Part shown: one piece after another, positions 33,192 to 44,436 of the stretch | Layout: each line of letters starts with the position of its first letter | How positions within the stretch are numbered: the stretch's first letter is position 1 | DNA from: Sepioteuthis lessoniana | Taxonomy: Eukaryota; Mollusca; Cephalopoda; Myopsida; Loliginidae | Direction: 5' to 3' | Assembly (NCBI GenBank): GCA_963585895.1 | Contig: OY757921.1 | Span: 87,709,591 to 87,773,590, forward strand | Length of the DNA stretch: 64,000 nt | Notes under the pieces: generated by a model | The model's database searches: none | What the model saw: only the letters and a program-made list of their open reading frames with translations | Told to the model about the DNA's origin: nothing | Made by a program: the position numbers and the translations under genes

Positions 33192-33194
<3 letters not shown>
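32990..33194 (+). mobile_element. tRNA-like SINE carrying a hammerhead ribozyme
   Basis: About 205 bp, shared with 34801-35014. A 5' extension (TTAAGCGGATATATGTAAAC ... GATACATAAGCCTTTAAATT) precedes a tRNA-like head. Box A is TGATTGAGTGG at 33068, inside TCCTCGTGATTGAGTGGTAG. Box B-like GGTTTGTATCCC lies at about 33108-33119. The 3' end is the ribozyme (see 33139-33194), directly followed by a long (TA)n tract. SINE status is inferred from the box pair, the two dispersed copies and the microsatellite tail. Confidence 0.75.
33139..33194 (+). ncRNA. Hammerhead ribozyme, canonical core
   Basis: All conserved core elements of a type I hammerhead are present. Stem I: AGCCACA (33144-33150) pairs with TGTGGCT (33184-33190), extended past a one-base bulge by TGTC (33139-33142) with GACA (33191-33194). 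The catalytic strand is CTGATGA at 33151-33157. Stem II: GTTC (33158-33161) with GAAC (33167-33170), loop TGATA. The second core strand is GAAA at 33171-33174. Stem III is very short, A33174-T33182 and C33175-G33181, around AGTCC. The cleavage triplet GTC ends at 33183. Short stem III is known in metazoan type I hammerheads of retroelements. Activity is inferred, not shown. Confidence 0.85.
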
Positions 33195-33276
<82 letters not shown>

Positions 33277-33436
33277 ATATTCTTTAAAATGAATATCTCA
33301 CAAGTGATTTGGTTTTAGTTTATTAATTTGTCCTCAACACGATTTTTACTTCCTGAAGACAACCTAAAACCTCCGATACACGTGTGGACCAATTCATTTT
33401 AAAGTATTAACTTTTTTTTATTCCATTGGACCAACG

Positions 33437-33486
<50 letters not shown>

Positions 33487-33630
33487 TTTGAGTTGCTCTA
33501 ATGAGAAAAATGTAAAAGCCTAAAATTAATTGGTCTATACGCAATGATCCAGTTGTTTTTATTTCTACTCTAAAACGATCCCGACAAAAAATAAAAATCA
33601 CAATGTAATCATACAGATGAAATAACTTTA

Positions 33631-33672
<42 letters not shown>

Positions 33673-33704
33673 TAGTTTTGAGTTATTGCCCCTGTCATGT
33701 TATA

Positions 33705-33749
<45 letters not shown>

Positions 33750-33890
33750 TAAGTTATTACTCCTGTCTGATTATTTTGCTGTCATTGTTTTTGTTATTTT
33801 TTTTAATTTGTTGGGTGCATTTTAAAATTTAAAAAAAACACCAAACACTGTAGAGGAAGCAAAACATTGTCAAAAGGCTCCAGTATGCCA
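33195..33890. repeat. TA and TG microsatellites
   Basis: (TA)n at 33194-33268, 33444-33481 and 33706-33743; (TG)n at about 33642-33670. Between them is AT-rich sequence with no supported gene. AGTTATTACTCCTGTC and AGTTATTGCCCCTGTC (33676 and 33751) are a short duplication. Confidence 0.9.
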
Positions 33891-34440
33891 AGGCACACAA
33901 GGACTGAACAATAGACCATTGAAATAAAGTCCTTTAAACTGACAAATCAAAGTTCGAAATCTTTCGGTCAAATAGAAGGGTCTCTCGTATGTGGAGCAAA
34001 CAGTTGGTGAAAAAGCTGCAACCTCCCGTATCAAATGAACCCTAAAGCACTGGGGAGGCTCTATTATGGTTTTGGTGATGGTTGGGGGCGAGAACCAGTT
34101 CCAAAATCAGGGATTTGCATTAGGTGAAGGGCAAATTGAATCAGACGGGCAATCACAGCATACTGCAGCATCATCTGATCCTATCTGGAATACAGCTTGT
34201 AACACAAAGATGTGTTCTCGTGCAAGATAATGACCATAAGTATACGAATAAACACTGCTAGAAGTACATTAAAAGCAAAGAGAAACAACACATCGTTAAA
34301 CTGATGGCTTGGCCGGTGCAATCAGCAGACTTAAATCCCATTGAACTGGTGGGGAATGAATTTATGGCAACTCTTACAGGAAAGCTGAACTAAGGAGATT
34401 TAGGCAACGAGTATTTAATTTTTTTATGCTAATCTGCTTG
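33890..34440 (+). pseudogene. Tc1-like transposase remnant
   Basis: DDE transposase of the Tc1 group, C-terminal two thirds, in changing frames. Recognisable blocks: an HWGGSIMV-like segment (about 34050-34075), GEGQIES and HTAASSDPIW (34120-34190), VLVQDNDHKYTNKHC (second catalytic Asp, about 34215-34260), YIKSKE (34270), and LMAWPVQSADLNPIELV (third catalytic region, about 34300-34350). The N-terminal DNA-binding part is not visible and terminal inverted repeats were not found. Several stops and frameshifts: an old dead copy. Confidence 0.82.
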
Positions 34441-34461
34441 CAATAATCTGATCAATTTGAT

Positions 34462-34745
34462 ATAGGCACCCGCGGTGTAATAGTTACTTTCGAATGTAAA
34501 TGGGCATTTCGACCCGAATTTAAAACCTAAACGAACCTGTATGCATTTGACAGTGCGCTGATACCATTAAGAAAGGTATGAATTCAACTATTCTAACTAC
34601 TACTAGTATATAGTAGGGCAGACTCGGTTATTTAATTTTTGTATCTCAAAGGATCTTGGAGATGAAAAATTCTGAATTCAAACCAGGTAATCAACGCTTA
34701 AAACATTAAGCTTGTGTCACATCGTGCTCGTGTGGAAGAGCTGGT
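34462..34745 (+). mobile_element. SINE family A, diverged
   Basis: GGCACCCGCGGTGTAATAGTTA (box A region), CGAATTTAAAACCTAAACG (box B region), ATTAAGAAAGGTATGAATTC, TAGTATATAGTAGGGCAG and CATCGTGCTCGTGTGGAAGAG follow the family-A order, with about 20-25% divergence by eye. Confidence 0.75.
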
Positions 34746-34800
34746 GGTTGCCACTAGCGTAAAGCAAATCTCTTCAAATGAATTGAGCTCTCGGTAGCCG

Positions 34801-35014
34801 TTAAGCGGGTATATGTAAAAAAAAACAACAAACAAATGTGATACATAAGCGTTTAAATTTCCTTCGTTTGCACTGGTTTCCTCGTGGCTAGTGGTCGAAT
34901 CTAGGATTAGTGTTTCAGTTAGCCAGGTTTTGATCACAGCTTCGGGAATCCAGCCTGTCTAGCCACACTGAAGAATTCGGATAGAACGAAACAGTCTGTC
35001 TGCAGATGACAATA
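34801..35014 (+). mobile_element. Second ribozyme-SINE copy, ribozyme degraded
   Basis: Matches 32990-33194 from TTAAGCGGGTATATGT through TGGTTTCCTCGTGGCTAGTGG and the box B-like region (AGGTTTTGATCACAG). The hammerhead region (34961-35007) reads CTGAAGA in place of CTGATGA. Stem II has lost its first pair (ATTC/GAAC) and stem I no longer pairs (AGCCACA against TGCAGAT). GAAAC and GTC remain. Predicted inactive. Confidence 0.75.
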
Positions 35015-35232
35015 TAATTATATATTATCAAACTTTCTTTAACGTTTGTTATATTACCTATATCGTTTTTTTTCCCTCATCCGTTGTTTGTACACACGCG
35101 CGCGCGCACATAAATATATGAAGTGGTTGAAAAGTGTCTCCCTATTTTAAAATACTTATAAATTATTTCTCGTGAAAATTGTAGCTGAGAAATACATTAT
35201 AAGAAATTAGGAGTTACTGTCTCAATTAAACG

Positions 35233-35306
<74 letters not shown>

Positions 35307-35541
35307 TCGTTTGAGGACCCAACAGTTTAAAGATAAGAATTATTGGACAACCTACACAAGTGATTTGTTTATAGTGGGAAAGGTTCCTCTTGAACCAACC
35401 ATGCTTTTTTGATAAACTGATAATAGAAGAATAGTACACCGATGTTCTCTTGAAAAACTCTCTTTCGGCTATGAGTTTTCCCTTCTTCTAGAGGAGTTGC
35501 CCTATCAGAGCGAGAAAGTTCAATCTCCTTTATTCTAATGG

Positions 35542-35603
<62 letters not shown>

Positions 35604-36016
35604 TGTATCTGTGTGTGGGGGGGGGTTTTGATGGGTGTGTATCAGAGAAAATGAAAACGAATCCGGCTGTATGTAATTATGGGAAAATGAAAAAACAAGG
35701 TATTTAGAGGATAAATTTTTCCTTTTTTTAAAACGTTGAATAAACTGCCATCGTGAAATGTTCCATTTTTTTATACTGAACCATAATCTGGGAAATATCA
35801 ATATGTGGTGTGGAATCTCATGAATTATTTTAAAAAAATTGAATTGTTTCATTCTAAAATTTAATACATTTCAGGATATATAACCTCAATTTTTAACATT
35901 TCGCAGATGATGGTTCAATATAAAAACCGAAACCTTTAATATTAGCAAATTATTCAACTGTATATAAACTAATCGTCAGAATACCTTGTTTATTTCTTTA
36001 TATATATTCTTTTATG

Positions 36017-36077
<61 letters not shown>

Positions 36078-36206
36078 GTTGTGTGTGTGTGTGAGTTAGT
36101 ATATGTGTGTGTGTAATTTAGTAAGTGTGCAAGTTTTTGTATATATGTGAGTTCCTGTAAAATTTAGTGTATGTGTGTGCGTATGTACATATATATATAT
36201 AAGTAT

Positions 36207-36279
<73 letters not shown>

Positions 36280-36374
36280 CTTATATATACTTATATATAT
36301 ATATAAGTATATGTATATATAAATTTTTATATATATAAAAGTATATATGTATAATTATAAAAATATATATAAAA

Positions 36375-36434
<60 letters not shown>

Positions 36435-36518
36435 TTCATCAAATAATAAAGACACATTTTGTCTGTATAATTTATTTAAGATCCTTTCAATCAACCTGAT
36501 AAGTGTCTTAGTTTCACG
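35015..36518. repeat. TG and TA microsatellites with AT-rich DNA
   Basis: (TG)n at 35233-35305 and 35565-35601; (TA)n at 35541-35566, 36019-36050 and 36380-36428. 36180-36380 alternates TA and CA runs. No gene; His/Thr or Val/Cys ORFs are artefacts. Confidence 0.85.
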
Positions 36519-37500
<982 letters not shown>

Positions 37501-37584
37501 AAAAGCATCTTTATTCCAGGTATTTATATTTATATATGTCTCTTTGTGTGTGCTAGTGGGTGTGTGTGAGTGTGTGCCTGTGCC

Positions 37585-37641
<57 letters not shown>

Positions 37642-37647
37642 ATGTGC

Positions 37648-37678
<31 letters not shown>

Positions 37679-37760
37679 GTAATAAATATATATATATATA
37701 TATATATGTATATTATTTATGTTATTATATTATATATATACTTTTATACATATTCCCATT

Positions 37761-37822
<62 letters not shown>

Positions 37823-37999
37823 CTTTTATGAGTATATTTATATATATGAATATATATATATATAAAAGTATATGTATATTTTTTTTCATAAAAGTGTATA
37901 TATATATATATATAAGTATATATATATACTTTAATATATGCAGATACGTATAAGCATTTATATATATATGCATAAGTGTATATGTGTATATATATAAAA

Positions 38000-38032
<33 letters not shown>

Positions 38033-38060
38033 CAAATATAAAAGTATAAATGTATAAAAG

Positions 38061-38105
<45 letters not shown>

Positions 38106-38290
38106 AGAGAGAGCGAAAGAGAGAGATGGAGAAAGAGAGAGGGGGAAAGATAGAAAGACAGCTAGTGAGATAGTTTGTTGCTCTATTATTTGACTTTTTA
38201 TGAGTTATTCCCGCCAGTTTTAACAGGTTATTCACTGGTGTCTGTGTGACAGCAAGTCTCCATCATTCCAGGTATCTATTCCTTTGATGA
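37501..38290. repeat. TG/TA-rich low-complexity tract
   Basis: (TG)n at about 37590-37678; TATA-rich degenerate repeats at 37686-38101 with a TAAAAGTATATATATA module; a GAGA tract at 38101-38160. CAGTTTTAACAGGTTATTCACTG occurs at 37452 and 38214, a dispersed duplicate. Confidence 0.85.
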
Positions 38291-38859
38291 GATTTCGGTA
38301 GCAGAGTTTCGTTTCAAAAAGTTTTCCTGTTCTTCTGAGGGACTCCTTTCTTATTTTTCCTTTCATCCCTGTTCGCTTGATGGTTGCTGCTATCTTCATA
38401 CCTCATTATTGCTTTTCAGTTTTTTGGGGGTTTTTTTTCTTTTTATTCTTAAAAAAAAGAATCTTCATTTATCCAACAGTTTCTTATTCATTTTTCCTTT
38501 AATCTTCGAAGGAATTCTAATCCCTTTTTTTTTTTTACTCCAGAATCTTCCATTTCTTCTACCATATGACTTCGGGCTTTCCCCACTTATAATATTTTTT
38601 TTTCTTTCCTTTCATCATCGCCTTTATTTATTTTTTTACATTATACTTTTTCCCAGGGTGCAAGTCTTCTTTTTTGTCTTCAATGCATTTTGTATTTGTC
38701 TCCACTGCTAAAATGATTATTCTTAACAGCCCTTTTTTTCTTTAATTTATTCTTTTACTTAAACAAACTTCTGTATTATACAGGGTGTTTCAAAAAGAAT
38801 TGATATGATATTGTGATCGAATAGTTTGACCGATTCCACTTCAAATGTTAGGTTGTTTT
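38291..38859. other. T-rich spacer
   Basis: Poly-pyrimidine tracts dominate. The Phe-rich ORF at 38409-38711 is a translation of these. No motif seen. Confidence 0.55.
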
Positions 38860-38945
38860 GTTTCACGGCGTATCAACCCTTTTTGGGTTATTTAACGCAG
38901 AATTAAGTCATTTTGATAAAACAATTCAGTTTAGCATAAGTCCAC
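38860..38945 (-). repeat. Hairpin tail and satellite arm
   Basis: GGCGTATCAACCCTTTTTGGGTTATTTAACGC, then ACAATTCAGTTTAGCATAAGT, the usual tail-arm order in reverse. Confidence 0.75.
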
Positions 38946-38947
38946 TA

Positions 38948-39470
38948 TGGGGGTGTCCTCGTGGTGTAATGGTTAAAGCGATGGACTACGGAATCGTAGT
39001 AAGTGAGTTCGTACTCCAGTCTATTACGTTCACATATGGGAAAATACCCTTGGGAAAGGTATGAACCCCCTTATCCTTCCAGCTATGGGTTAAATAGTAC
39101 CACTACTGTTCTTCTAGGAGAATGGCTTTGGCATTAAATAACCTATAAAGGTTGAACCTATTTACCAACCCCTCCGCTCGGGTAGGATATGGCACAAGGT
39201 CAATTTTTAAGCGGAGTTTAACAGGTTTGAATTCAGAGTTTTCCTTCTCCTAGACTAGATGCCTCACCATAGCTGGAGGGAGAATAATTGGATTCATACC
39301 TTTCCCAAGGGTATTAGTGCTATGTGAAATGCAATCAGTCTCAGATTTGAACTCGTGTCGCCGTGTCCATTTTCTACGACGATAACCATTACACCACGGG
39401 CACCTCCAATGGCATATCAACCTATAAAGGTTGATATGCCATTAAACAAAGAAAACAAACCAAAACTTAA
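38948..39470 (+). mobile_element. SINE family B split by a family-A SINE
   Basis: 38948-39155: head GTGTCCTCGTGGTGTAATGG, box B-like GTGAGTTCGTACTCCAG, body AATACCCTTGGGAAAGGTAT and CCAGCTATGGGTTAAATAGT, then the palindromic tail. A reverse family-A SINE follows, and the tail resumes at 39419. The repeated AACCTATAAAGGTTGA (39140-39155 and 39419-39434) is the target duplication. Confidence 0.82.
39156..39410 (-). mobile_element. SINE family A nested in family B
   Basis: Reverse copy: ACCAACCCCTCCGCTCGG at the 3' end, CATAGCTGGAGGGAGAATAA, GTGCTATGTGAAATGC, and the head GATAACCATTACACCACGGG. A short internal deletion lies around 39265. It lies in the tail of the family-B SINE. Confidence 0.85.
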
Positions 39471-39640
39471 GTACACAATTCAAATATCAAAAACAGTTCT
39501 ATTTCAAATAATTCGGTTTAGTATTAGAATAGATTTTTCTTTAACACGGTTAAAATTCAAAACAGTTCTTTTTGAAACAATTCAGTTTAGCATAAGTACA
39601 CAGTTTAAACTAACAGTTGAAAGATTAAACACTTAATTTC
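39471..39640 (+). repeat. ~57-bp satellite arms
   Basis: Three units of AAAACAGTTCT.TTTCAAA.AATTC.GTTTAG.AT.AG. Confidence 0.75.
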
Positions 39641-40285
39641 CGGTGTTTCAAAAATATTGATGGCATTTCATAGTCAAGTAATTTCACCTATTCTCGTCCG
39701 AACCATCTCAAATTTTAACAGTCTTTGTAGAAATAATTCAAAATACTATAAATGTTTAATCATTTTTTTCTCTTCAGGAATAGAAATGCTTTTCATTGGA
39801 AAGGAAAAAGCCTGTAAACGTTAAACTGAGAATTTTGAGATTTTTAACAAATGCTGATACAGTTTGAGATCGTTTGGACACGAATTGGTCAAGTTATTAG
39901 ATTCCGAAAGGATATCAATTTTTCTGAAATATCCTGTACACCAAAAATCACCACAAATCTCTTGAAACACCCGGTATTTCTTAAAATATTCTTCAGAATT
40001 CACATTATACTCCTTCAGAAAACACTTTATTTCCACAGCTTCTTCAAGTAACTTTCCTTCTACTTTCCGATTTTATCCACTTCTCTTTATGGAAATATTC
40101 TATTTTATTGTCTTTTTGTTTTGTTTTCCAATTTTTTTTTCTTGAAGGCATTTGGATATCTAAAAGAATATTTCTCTTGCTTTCAAACACTTCTTTTTTG
40201 TTGCTTTTCTTTCCTTCCTGCAATACGGCACGCCCTGTTTGTGTGACTAAAAATGTGTTGATTGTATCCCCTGCGGAGAGAGATC
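39641..40285. other. Unassigned AT-rich DNA
   Basis: Opposing ORFs at 39821-40051 carry no recognised motif. A partially palindromic look (AAATATTGATGGCATTTCATAG ... GATATCAATTTTTCTGAAATATCC) was noted but not resolved. Confidence 0.4.
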
Positions 40286-40639
40286 ATCTCCATATAAAAA
40301 GATGGAATCCTGTGTATGACACTCATTTTCATCTGGTGTCAAGGATCCAGTCCTGGAGATTTGGGGAATTTGGAGTGTATCTTCGTTGCCATTTGTTCTA
40401 GGTTCACTCCGAACTGGATCGGTAAAACCTGTTACGGTACCATCTATGGTTGAAATAGTTATGTCTAAAAATTCATATTCGATTGGGTTTCCTGGATAAG
40501 ACACTAAACAATCTGATGGTGAAGCTTCAGTAATTCATGAGCTTTGGGGAATTTGGAGTAACCATTCTTTGCTGTCGCTCCTAAGTTAACTCTGACTTGA
40601 AGTGGTAGCACCTGATAGGGTCCTATCTATGTACCAAAT
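40286..40639 (-). repeat. Two partial core repeats in tandem
   Basis: 40345-40440 and 40490-40640 both carry the ..GATTTGGGGAATTTGGAGT.. and ..CACTCCGAACTGGATCGGTA../..CTGATAGGGTCCTATC.. ends of the reverse core. Confidence 0.65.
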
Positions 40640-40781
40640 AAAACTATCTGTTGTCTAGTGGGTAGAGAATTCGCCAATGGTCCGGGAGACCGGGGTTCAA
40701 TCCCTGGTCGAGTCTTACCAAAGACTTTTAAAATGGTATTTGATACCTCCTTGCTTAACACTCAGCATTATAAGGTACGTA

Positions 40782-41170
40782 AAACGGCTCGAGAAGAAAG
40801 AAGCTAGACGGCAATTGCACAGGAATGCTGCGTGCAATCTTGAACAAGTCCTGGCGGCAACACCCCACAAGACACCAACTGTACGGCCACCTGCCTCCTA
40901 TCACGAAAACTATTCAAGTTAGACAAACCAGACATGCAGGACACTGCTGGAGAAGCAGGGACGAACTCATAAGTGATGTACTCTTATGGACCCCCACACA
41001 TGGCCGTGCAAAAGCAGGACGACCAGCACGAACATACATTCAGCAGTTATGTGAGGATACGGGATGTTGTCCTGAAGACCTGCCTGGGGCGATGAACGAT
41101 AGGGAGGAGTGGCGAGAGAGGGTCAGGGATATCCGTGCTACCAGAGCGACATGATGATGATGATGATGAT
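40782..41170 (+). mobile_element. RTE-like LINE fragment nested in a SINE
   Basis: 5'-truncated 3' end. Starts in the KRLEKKE..LHRNA region and carries ILNKSWRQHPTRHQLYGHLPP, RHAGHCWRSRDELI, GRAKAGRPARTYIQQLCEDT and DREEWRERVRDIRA in one 109-codon frame (40825-41154), then (ATG)n. The best-conserved copy of this 3' region here. The SINE reads GGTACGTA before and CAAGGGTAAAG after; a clear target duplication could not be read. Confidence 0.88.
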
Positions 41171-41238
41171 CAAGGGTAAAGTGGAGCAATCCAGGGAAAG
41201 GAGTAGCGCCCTCCTCTACACCTCGGTGTAGTAGCTAT

Positions 41239-42465
41239 TGTGACGGTTACTGTATCTTTCTTCCAAGGTTACATTATCCTGGAATGTCGGGGAGAATGTC
41301 TGACGACAGTACCGTACCACCCAAGCTCTAAATATTCTCCGTAACTAGTTATATTTTATTGATAGCTTTAAAAGCCCATATAACTAGCCAAGTATAAAGC
41401 TTGCGTATAGGTTTAATTTTTCGAGATACGGACGAATGAGGATGTGTCAAGGGTCAAGAGGTCGACGTGATATAAATGAATACGTGCAGAGTTCCGAACC
41501 GGACAAACAATATGACGCGTGGTTGTTGTTTTTTTTTTTTTCTTTTCTTTATATATGTATCTTTCTTACATATTTTATTTTAAAGAAAGCACAATTATAA
41601 CAACAGAAAAAACAAAAAGCAAAACAAATGCAAAAAAAGTACAGAAATGTGGAGGGCAAGTCGCTTCCAATAGCGTTTGACTATGTCCTGCCAATAAGAC
41701 AAAGTTCTCCTTTTTTTTTTCTTTCATTGTTTCTTTTTTCAACTCGTCTTAAAATTACATCCGTATTCTCTTGTCTCCTTTACAATTAAAGGGAGGGAAC
41801 CTACTCGTTCTTTCTCATATTTGTTTACTTTTTTTTCCTTCCCTTCTTTTAGCGAAGAACAAAAGTCTCTCCTCTTCGTCTTTAAAGTAGATTTACAAAT
41901 TTAAACAAATATGTTTTCCGCCGAAACTGGCAGTTAATGAACAACTTCAAAAATGTTTCTTTGGATATTCTTGACACGGTCGTTTAATTGGGTTACGTAT
42001 ATCATTTGTAATAAAATTTTTGACTAACCTTTTTTCTTTCCTTTCTTTTGTTATTTTTTTTTTCTTATATTCGTTAATTTCTTATTAACAAGTCACAAGG
42101 CATCAGTTTTTTTTTCTTTTACGTTGAGCCTCAGTTTCTTACCCAACGGAGTTGACGGCTTCTCTTAGGCCATTCTGTTACTAGAATTTCACCTTCCACC
42201 GGACCACGTGAAAAGGCGACCTTTCTCTTCCTTGACGAAGCTCGGAATTGACTTTTTGGCTTTCGTTCTTTTTGGCGGTAAAACGCCCTCACTGCCTCGA
42301 CCAATCATATGTCTTTTCCCTATCTGGGTCAAGACCTTTGCCCCTTCTCGGTTGGTCCTTCACTGTTGCTAGGGCTCGAAGACCCGCAAATCGCCTTACT
42401 TCCGGTCCTCATAGTAGTCCTTGGTTTCCTACATTTTAACCCTACCGTGGCTACTGGCCGTAACA
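41239..42465. mobile_element. Solo LTR-like element (TGTGACGG...GTAACA)
   Basis: 1227 bp inserted in the SINE. CTAT flanks both sides (41235-41238 and 42466-42469); the match extends to CTATTG if the element starts at TGACGG. GC-richer at both ends, with a poly-pyrimidine centre and no coding motif. Its ends, length and the order of A-rich then T-rich central tracts resemble 56668-57804. Confidence 0.72.
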
Positions 42466-42512
42466 CTATTGAAAAGGGAGCCTTTGTGTCACCCTCGACA
42501 ACAGTCGCTAAC

Positions 42513-43240
42513 TTTACTTGTTTAATTATGCTAAACAGAATTGTTTGAAATAGAACTGTTTGTACATTTAACCGTGTGTAAACAGAATCTGTGTACTTAT
42601 AATAAACTGATTTTTTTTAATAGATAAAATAGAACTGTTTTTACATTTAACTATGTATAAACAAAAAAATTGTACTTAACCAAAACAGAATTGTTTAAAA
42701 TAAAACTGTTTGATCATTTAACTGTGTAAATAAATGAGTGGTTGGTTGGTTGGTTTTACGGCGTATCAACCCTTTCCGGGTCATTTAAAGCCGAATAAAA
42801 CTTCAAGCAGAGTTTTTGTTTATGAACAGTTAAATGTCAAAACAGTTCTATTTCAAACAATTCAGATGAGCATAAAAACACAGTTTAACTCTATTTGACC
42901 CATTGGAGTGGTAGCGATGGCTATGAACGGGCACTCCGTATTCACGAAAGCTCCAGCATTACTGGAACCTCACCATCAGATTGTTTAGAGTAATACCAGG
43001 ACGCTCGCTGGGGAAGTCTTATCTCTCCGTAGAGAAGCAGTCGGTGTATTCTACAGCCCCAGGTTCCTATCTATAGATCAAATAGAACCAACCTATAGGT
43101 ATAAAATAACCCTGGACGGGTTGACACATCGTTAAAATCAATCAATAGGTCTTTTGCGAGTCTTTTTAAACTTTTGTATCGTTCGATATATATATAAATT
43201 GATCCCGGTTCTTCTGAAACATTCCGAGTATATAAGACTT
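42513..43240 (+). repeat. Satellite arms, hairpin tail and core repeat
   Basis: Reverse arms (CTAAACAGAATTGTTTGAAATAG) at 42525-42730. A reverse tail at 42755-42800 (GGCGTATCAACCCTTTCCGGG). Forward arms at 42835-42895. Core at 42895-43070 ending ATTCTACAGCCCCAG. A second, partial core begins at about 43070 and is interrupted by the SINE at 43246. Confidence 0.7.
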
Positions 43241-43245
43241 TAGTG

Positions 43246-43539
43246 TGGAGGTGGCGGTTGTGTAATGGTTATTGTCGTAGGAAATGGACACGGCAACATG
43301 AGTTCAATTCCTGGACGTGACTGATTGCATTTCACATAGCACTAATACCCTTGGGAAAGGTATGAATCCAATTATTCTCCCTCCAGCTATGGGTAAATAG
43401 TAGGACAGACTAGGTTCTTCAGCCTTGGTGAGGCAAATATTCTAGGAGAAGGAAAACTCTAAATTCAAACCTGTTAAACTCCGCTTAAAAAACTGACCTT
43501 GTGTCATATCCTGCCCGAGCGGAGCGGGTGGTGAATATG
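43246..43539 (+). mobile_element. SINE family A with 15-bp duplication
   Basis: Head GGAGGTGGCGGTTGTGTAAT, box B-like GAGTTCAATTCCTGG, the usual body and the end CCCGAGCGGAGCGGGTGGTGAA. Flanked by TATAAGACTTTAGTG (43231-43245 and 43540-43554). Confidence 0.93.
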
Positions 43540-43554
43540 TATAAGACTTTAGTG

Positions 43555-43700
43555 TCACATCCAGTTCGCTCGCTGGGGGAGTCTTATTTCTCTGTAGAGA
43601 AGCAATTGGTATATTCTACAGCCCCAGCCAACTGGACTATTCTTCTACAAGGATGGCTTTGGAATTAAATAACCCACGAAGGTTAATATACCATTAAAAA
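43555..43700 (+). repeat. Core repeat remainder and hairpin tail
   Basis: CGCTCGCTGGGGGAGTCTTA ... TCTACAGCCCCAGCCAACTG, then GGATGGCTTTGGAATTAAAT and AACCCACGAAGGTTAATATACC. Confidence 0.75.
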
Positions 43701-43767
43701 TCACAATCGACAATTGATTGTCGTCCATTTTATGTTTTTTTTTAATTTCAAGTAAACCCTTCAAGTA

Positions 43768-44436
43768 TGTTATATCGTCATCTATAGCATCATAACGACA
43801 CAATGATAAAGACACAGGAAGACTTCTTTACAAATATATTTACCTCTCACTTTCTTGCAAGGGTTCGAAAAGGGTTACTCAAGGTTTGCGTGTGAGAGGG
43901 AGTTGGAGATCGAACATAACTGCAATATTTTGACCTCCACTCTTATGGACGTCAACGTTGTGTCTTTCTCGTTCTCCTGATGCTCAACCGGAAGCCCTGG
44001 GGTCCGCTCTGTTGGGTGCTGGCTTTCTTTACTGCATTTTATCAGCATCTTCTCTGGACCCCAACTCATCAGGGCCTCAAGGCCCCTTAGGCCTGATGTG
44101 GCTTTCCCTACCACAACTCGTCTCTCTCCGGCTGGAACTCGAACTGGCACTTGACTTTCGTCTTGACTGCGTTATGTAATAGTTCAACGCCCACTCCATC
44201 TTTGAAATCGAATGTTTAATCAAGTGGAAATAACTGTCATGCAGTTCACAGGTCACTCTTTTCCGGTGCATCAGTCTATGAGTGTACCATGGGAATATTT
44301 TTTACCTCGTCTCATTTCATCAGCCAATTTCCGCCCACGCGATTTCCTCTCATAACTGCCATTAGAATGTGTCACTTCCTTCCGGTGCATCACCTTCGAA
44401 TGGCATTTTTGGGCCGGATCGAAGGTCAAATATAAG
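43768..44436 (-). mobile_element. Solo LTR-like element, reverse copy of the 60426 family
   Basis: Plus-strand start TGTTATATCGTC corresponds to the LTR's 3' end. Shared blocks with 60426-61148 (reversed): ACAGGAAGACTTCTT, CAAGGGTTCGAAAAGGGTTA, GGTGCTGGCTTTCTTTAC, CTGCATGACAGTTATTTCC-type, CTTCCTTCCGGTGCATCACCT and GAATGGCATTTTTGGGC. It has an ~80-bp extra segment between two GGCTTTC.TTAC blocks (about 44020-44110). AGTA before 43768 and at 44437 may be the target duplication. The right end is uncertain. Confidence 0.65.

Larger units (their letters stand above)
40640..42512 (+). mobile_element. SINE family C split by a LINE piece and a solo LTR
   Basis: SINE pieces: 40640-40781 (GTCTAGTGGGTAGAGAATTC, box B GGGGTTCAATCCCTGG, GCTTAACACTCAGCATTATA), 41171-41238 (CAAGGGTAAAGTGGAGCAAT ... 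GGTGTAGTAGC) and 42466-42512 (CTATTGAAAAGGGAGCC ... CGACAACAGTCGC). Joined by eye they follow the order of the uninterrupted copies, e.g. 59285-59500. Confidence 0.88.

Noticed and set aside
37544-38235. Tyr/Ile-rich ORFs up to 163 codons
   Set aside because: Translation of (TA)n and (TG)n tracts; no protein-like composition.
44077-44271. Ser/Arg-rich ORFs within 43875-44271
   Set aside because: They lie within a sequence homologous to the solo LTR at 60426 and are not conserved as reading frames between the two copies.
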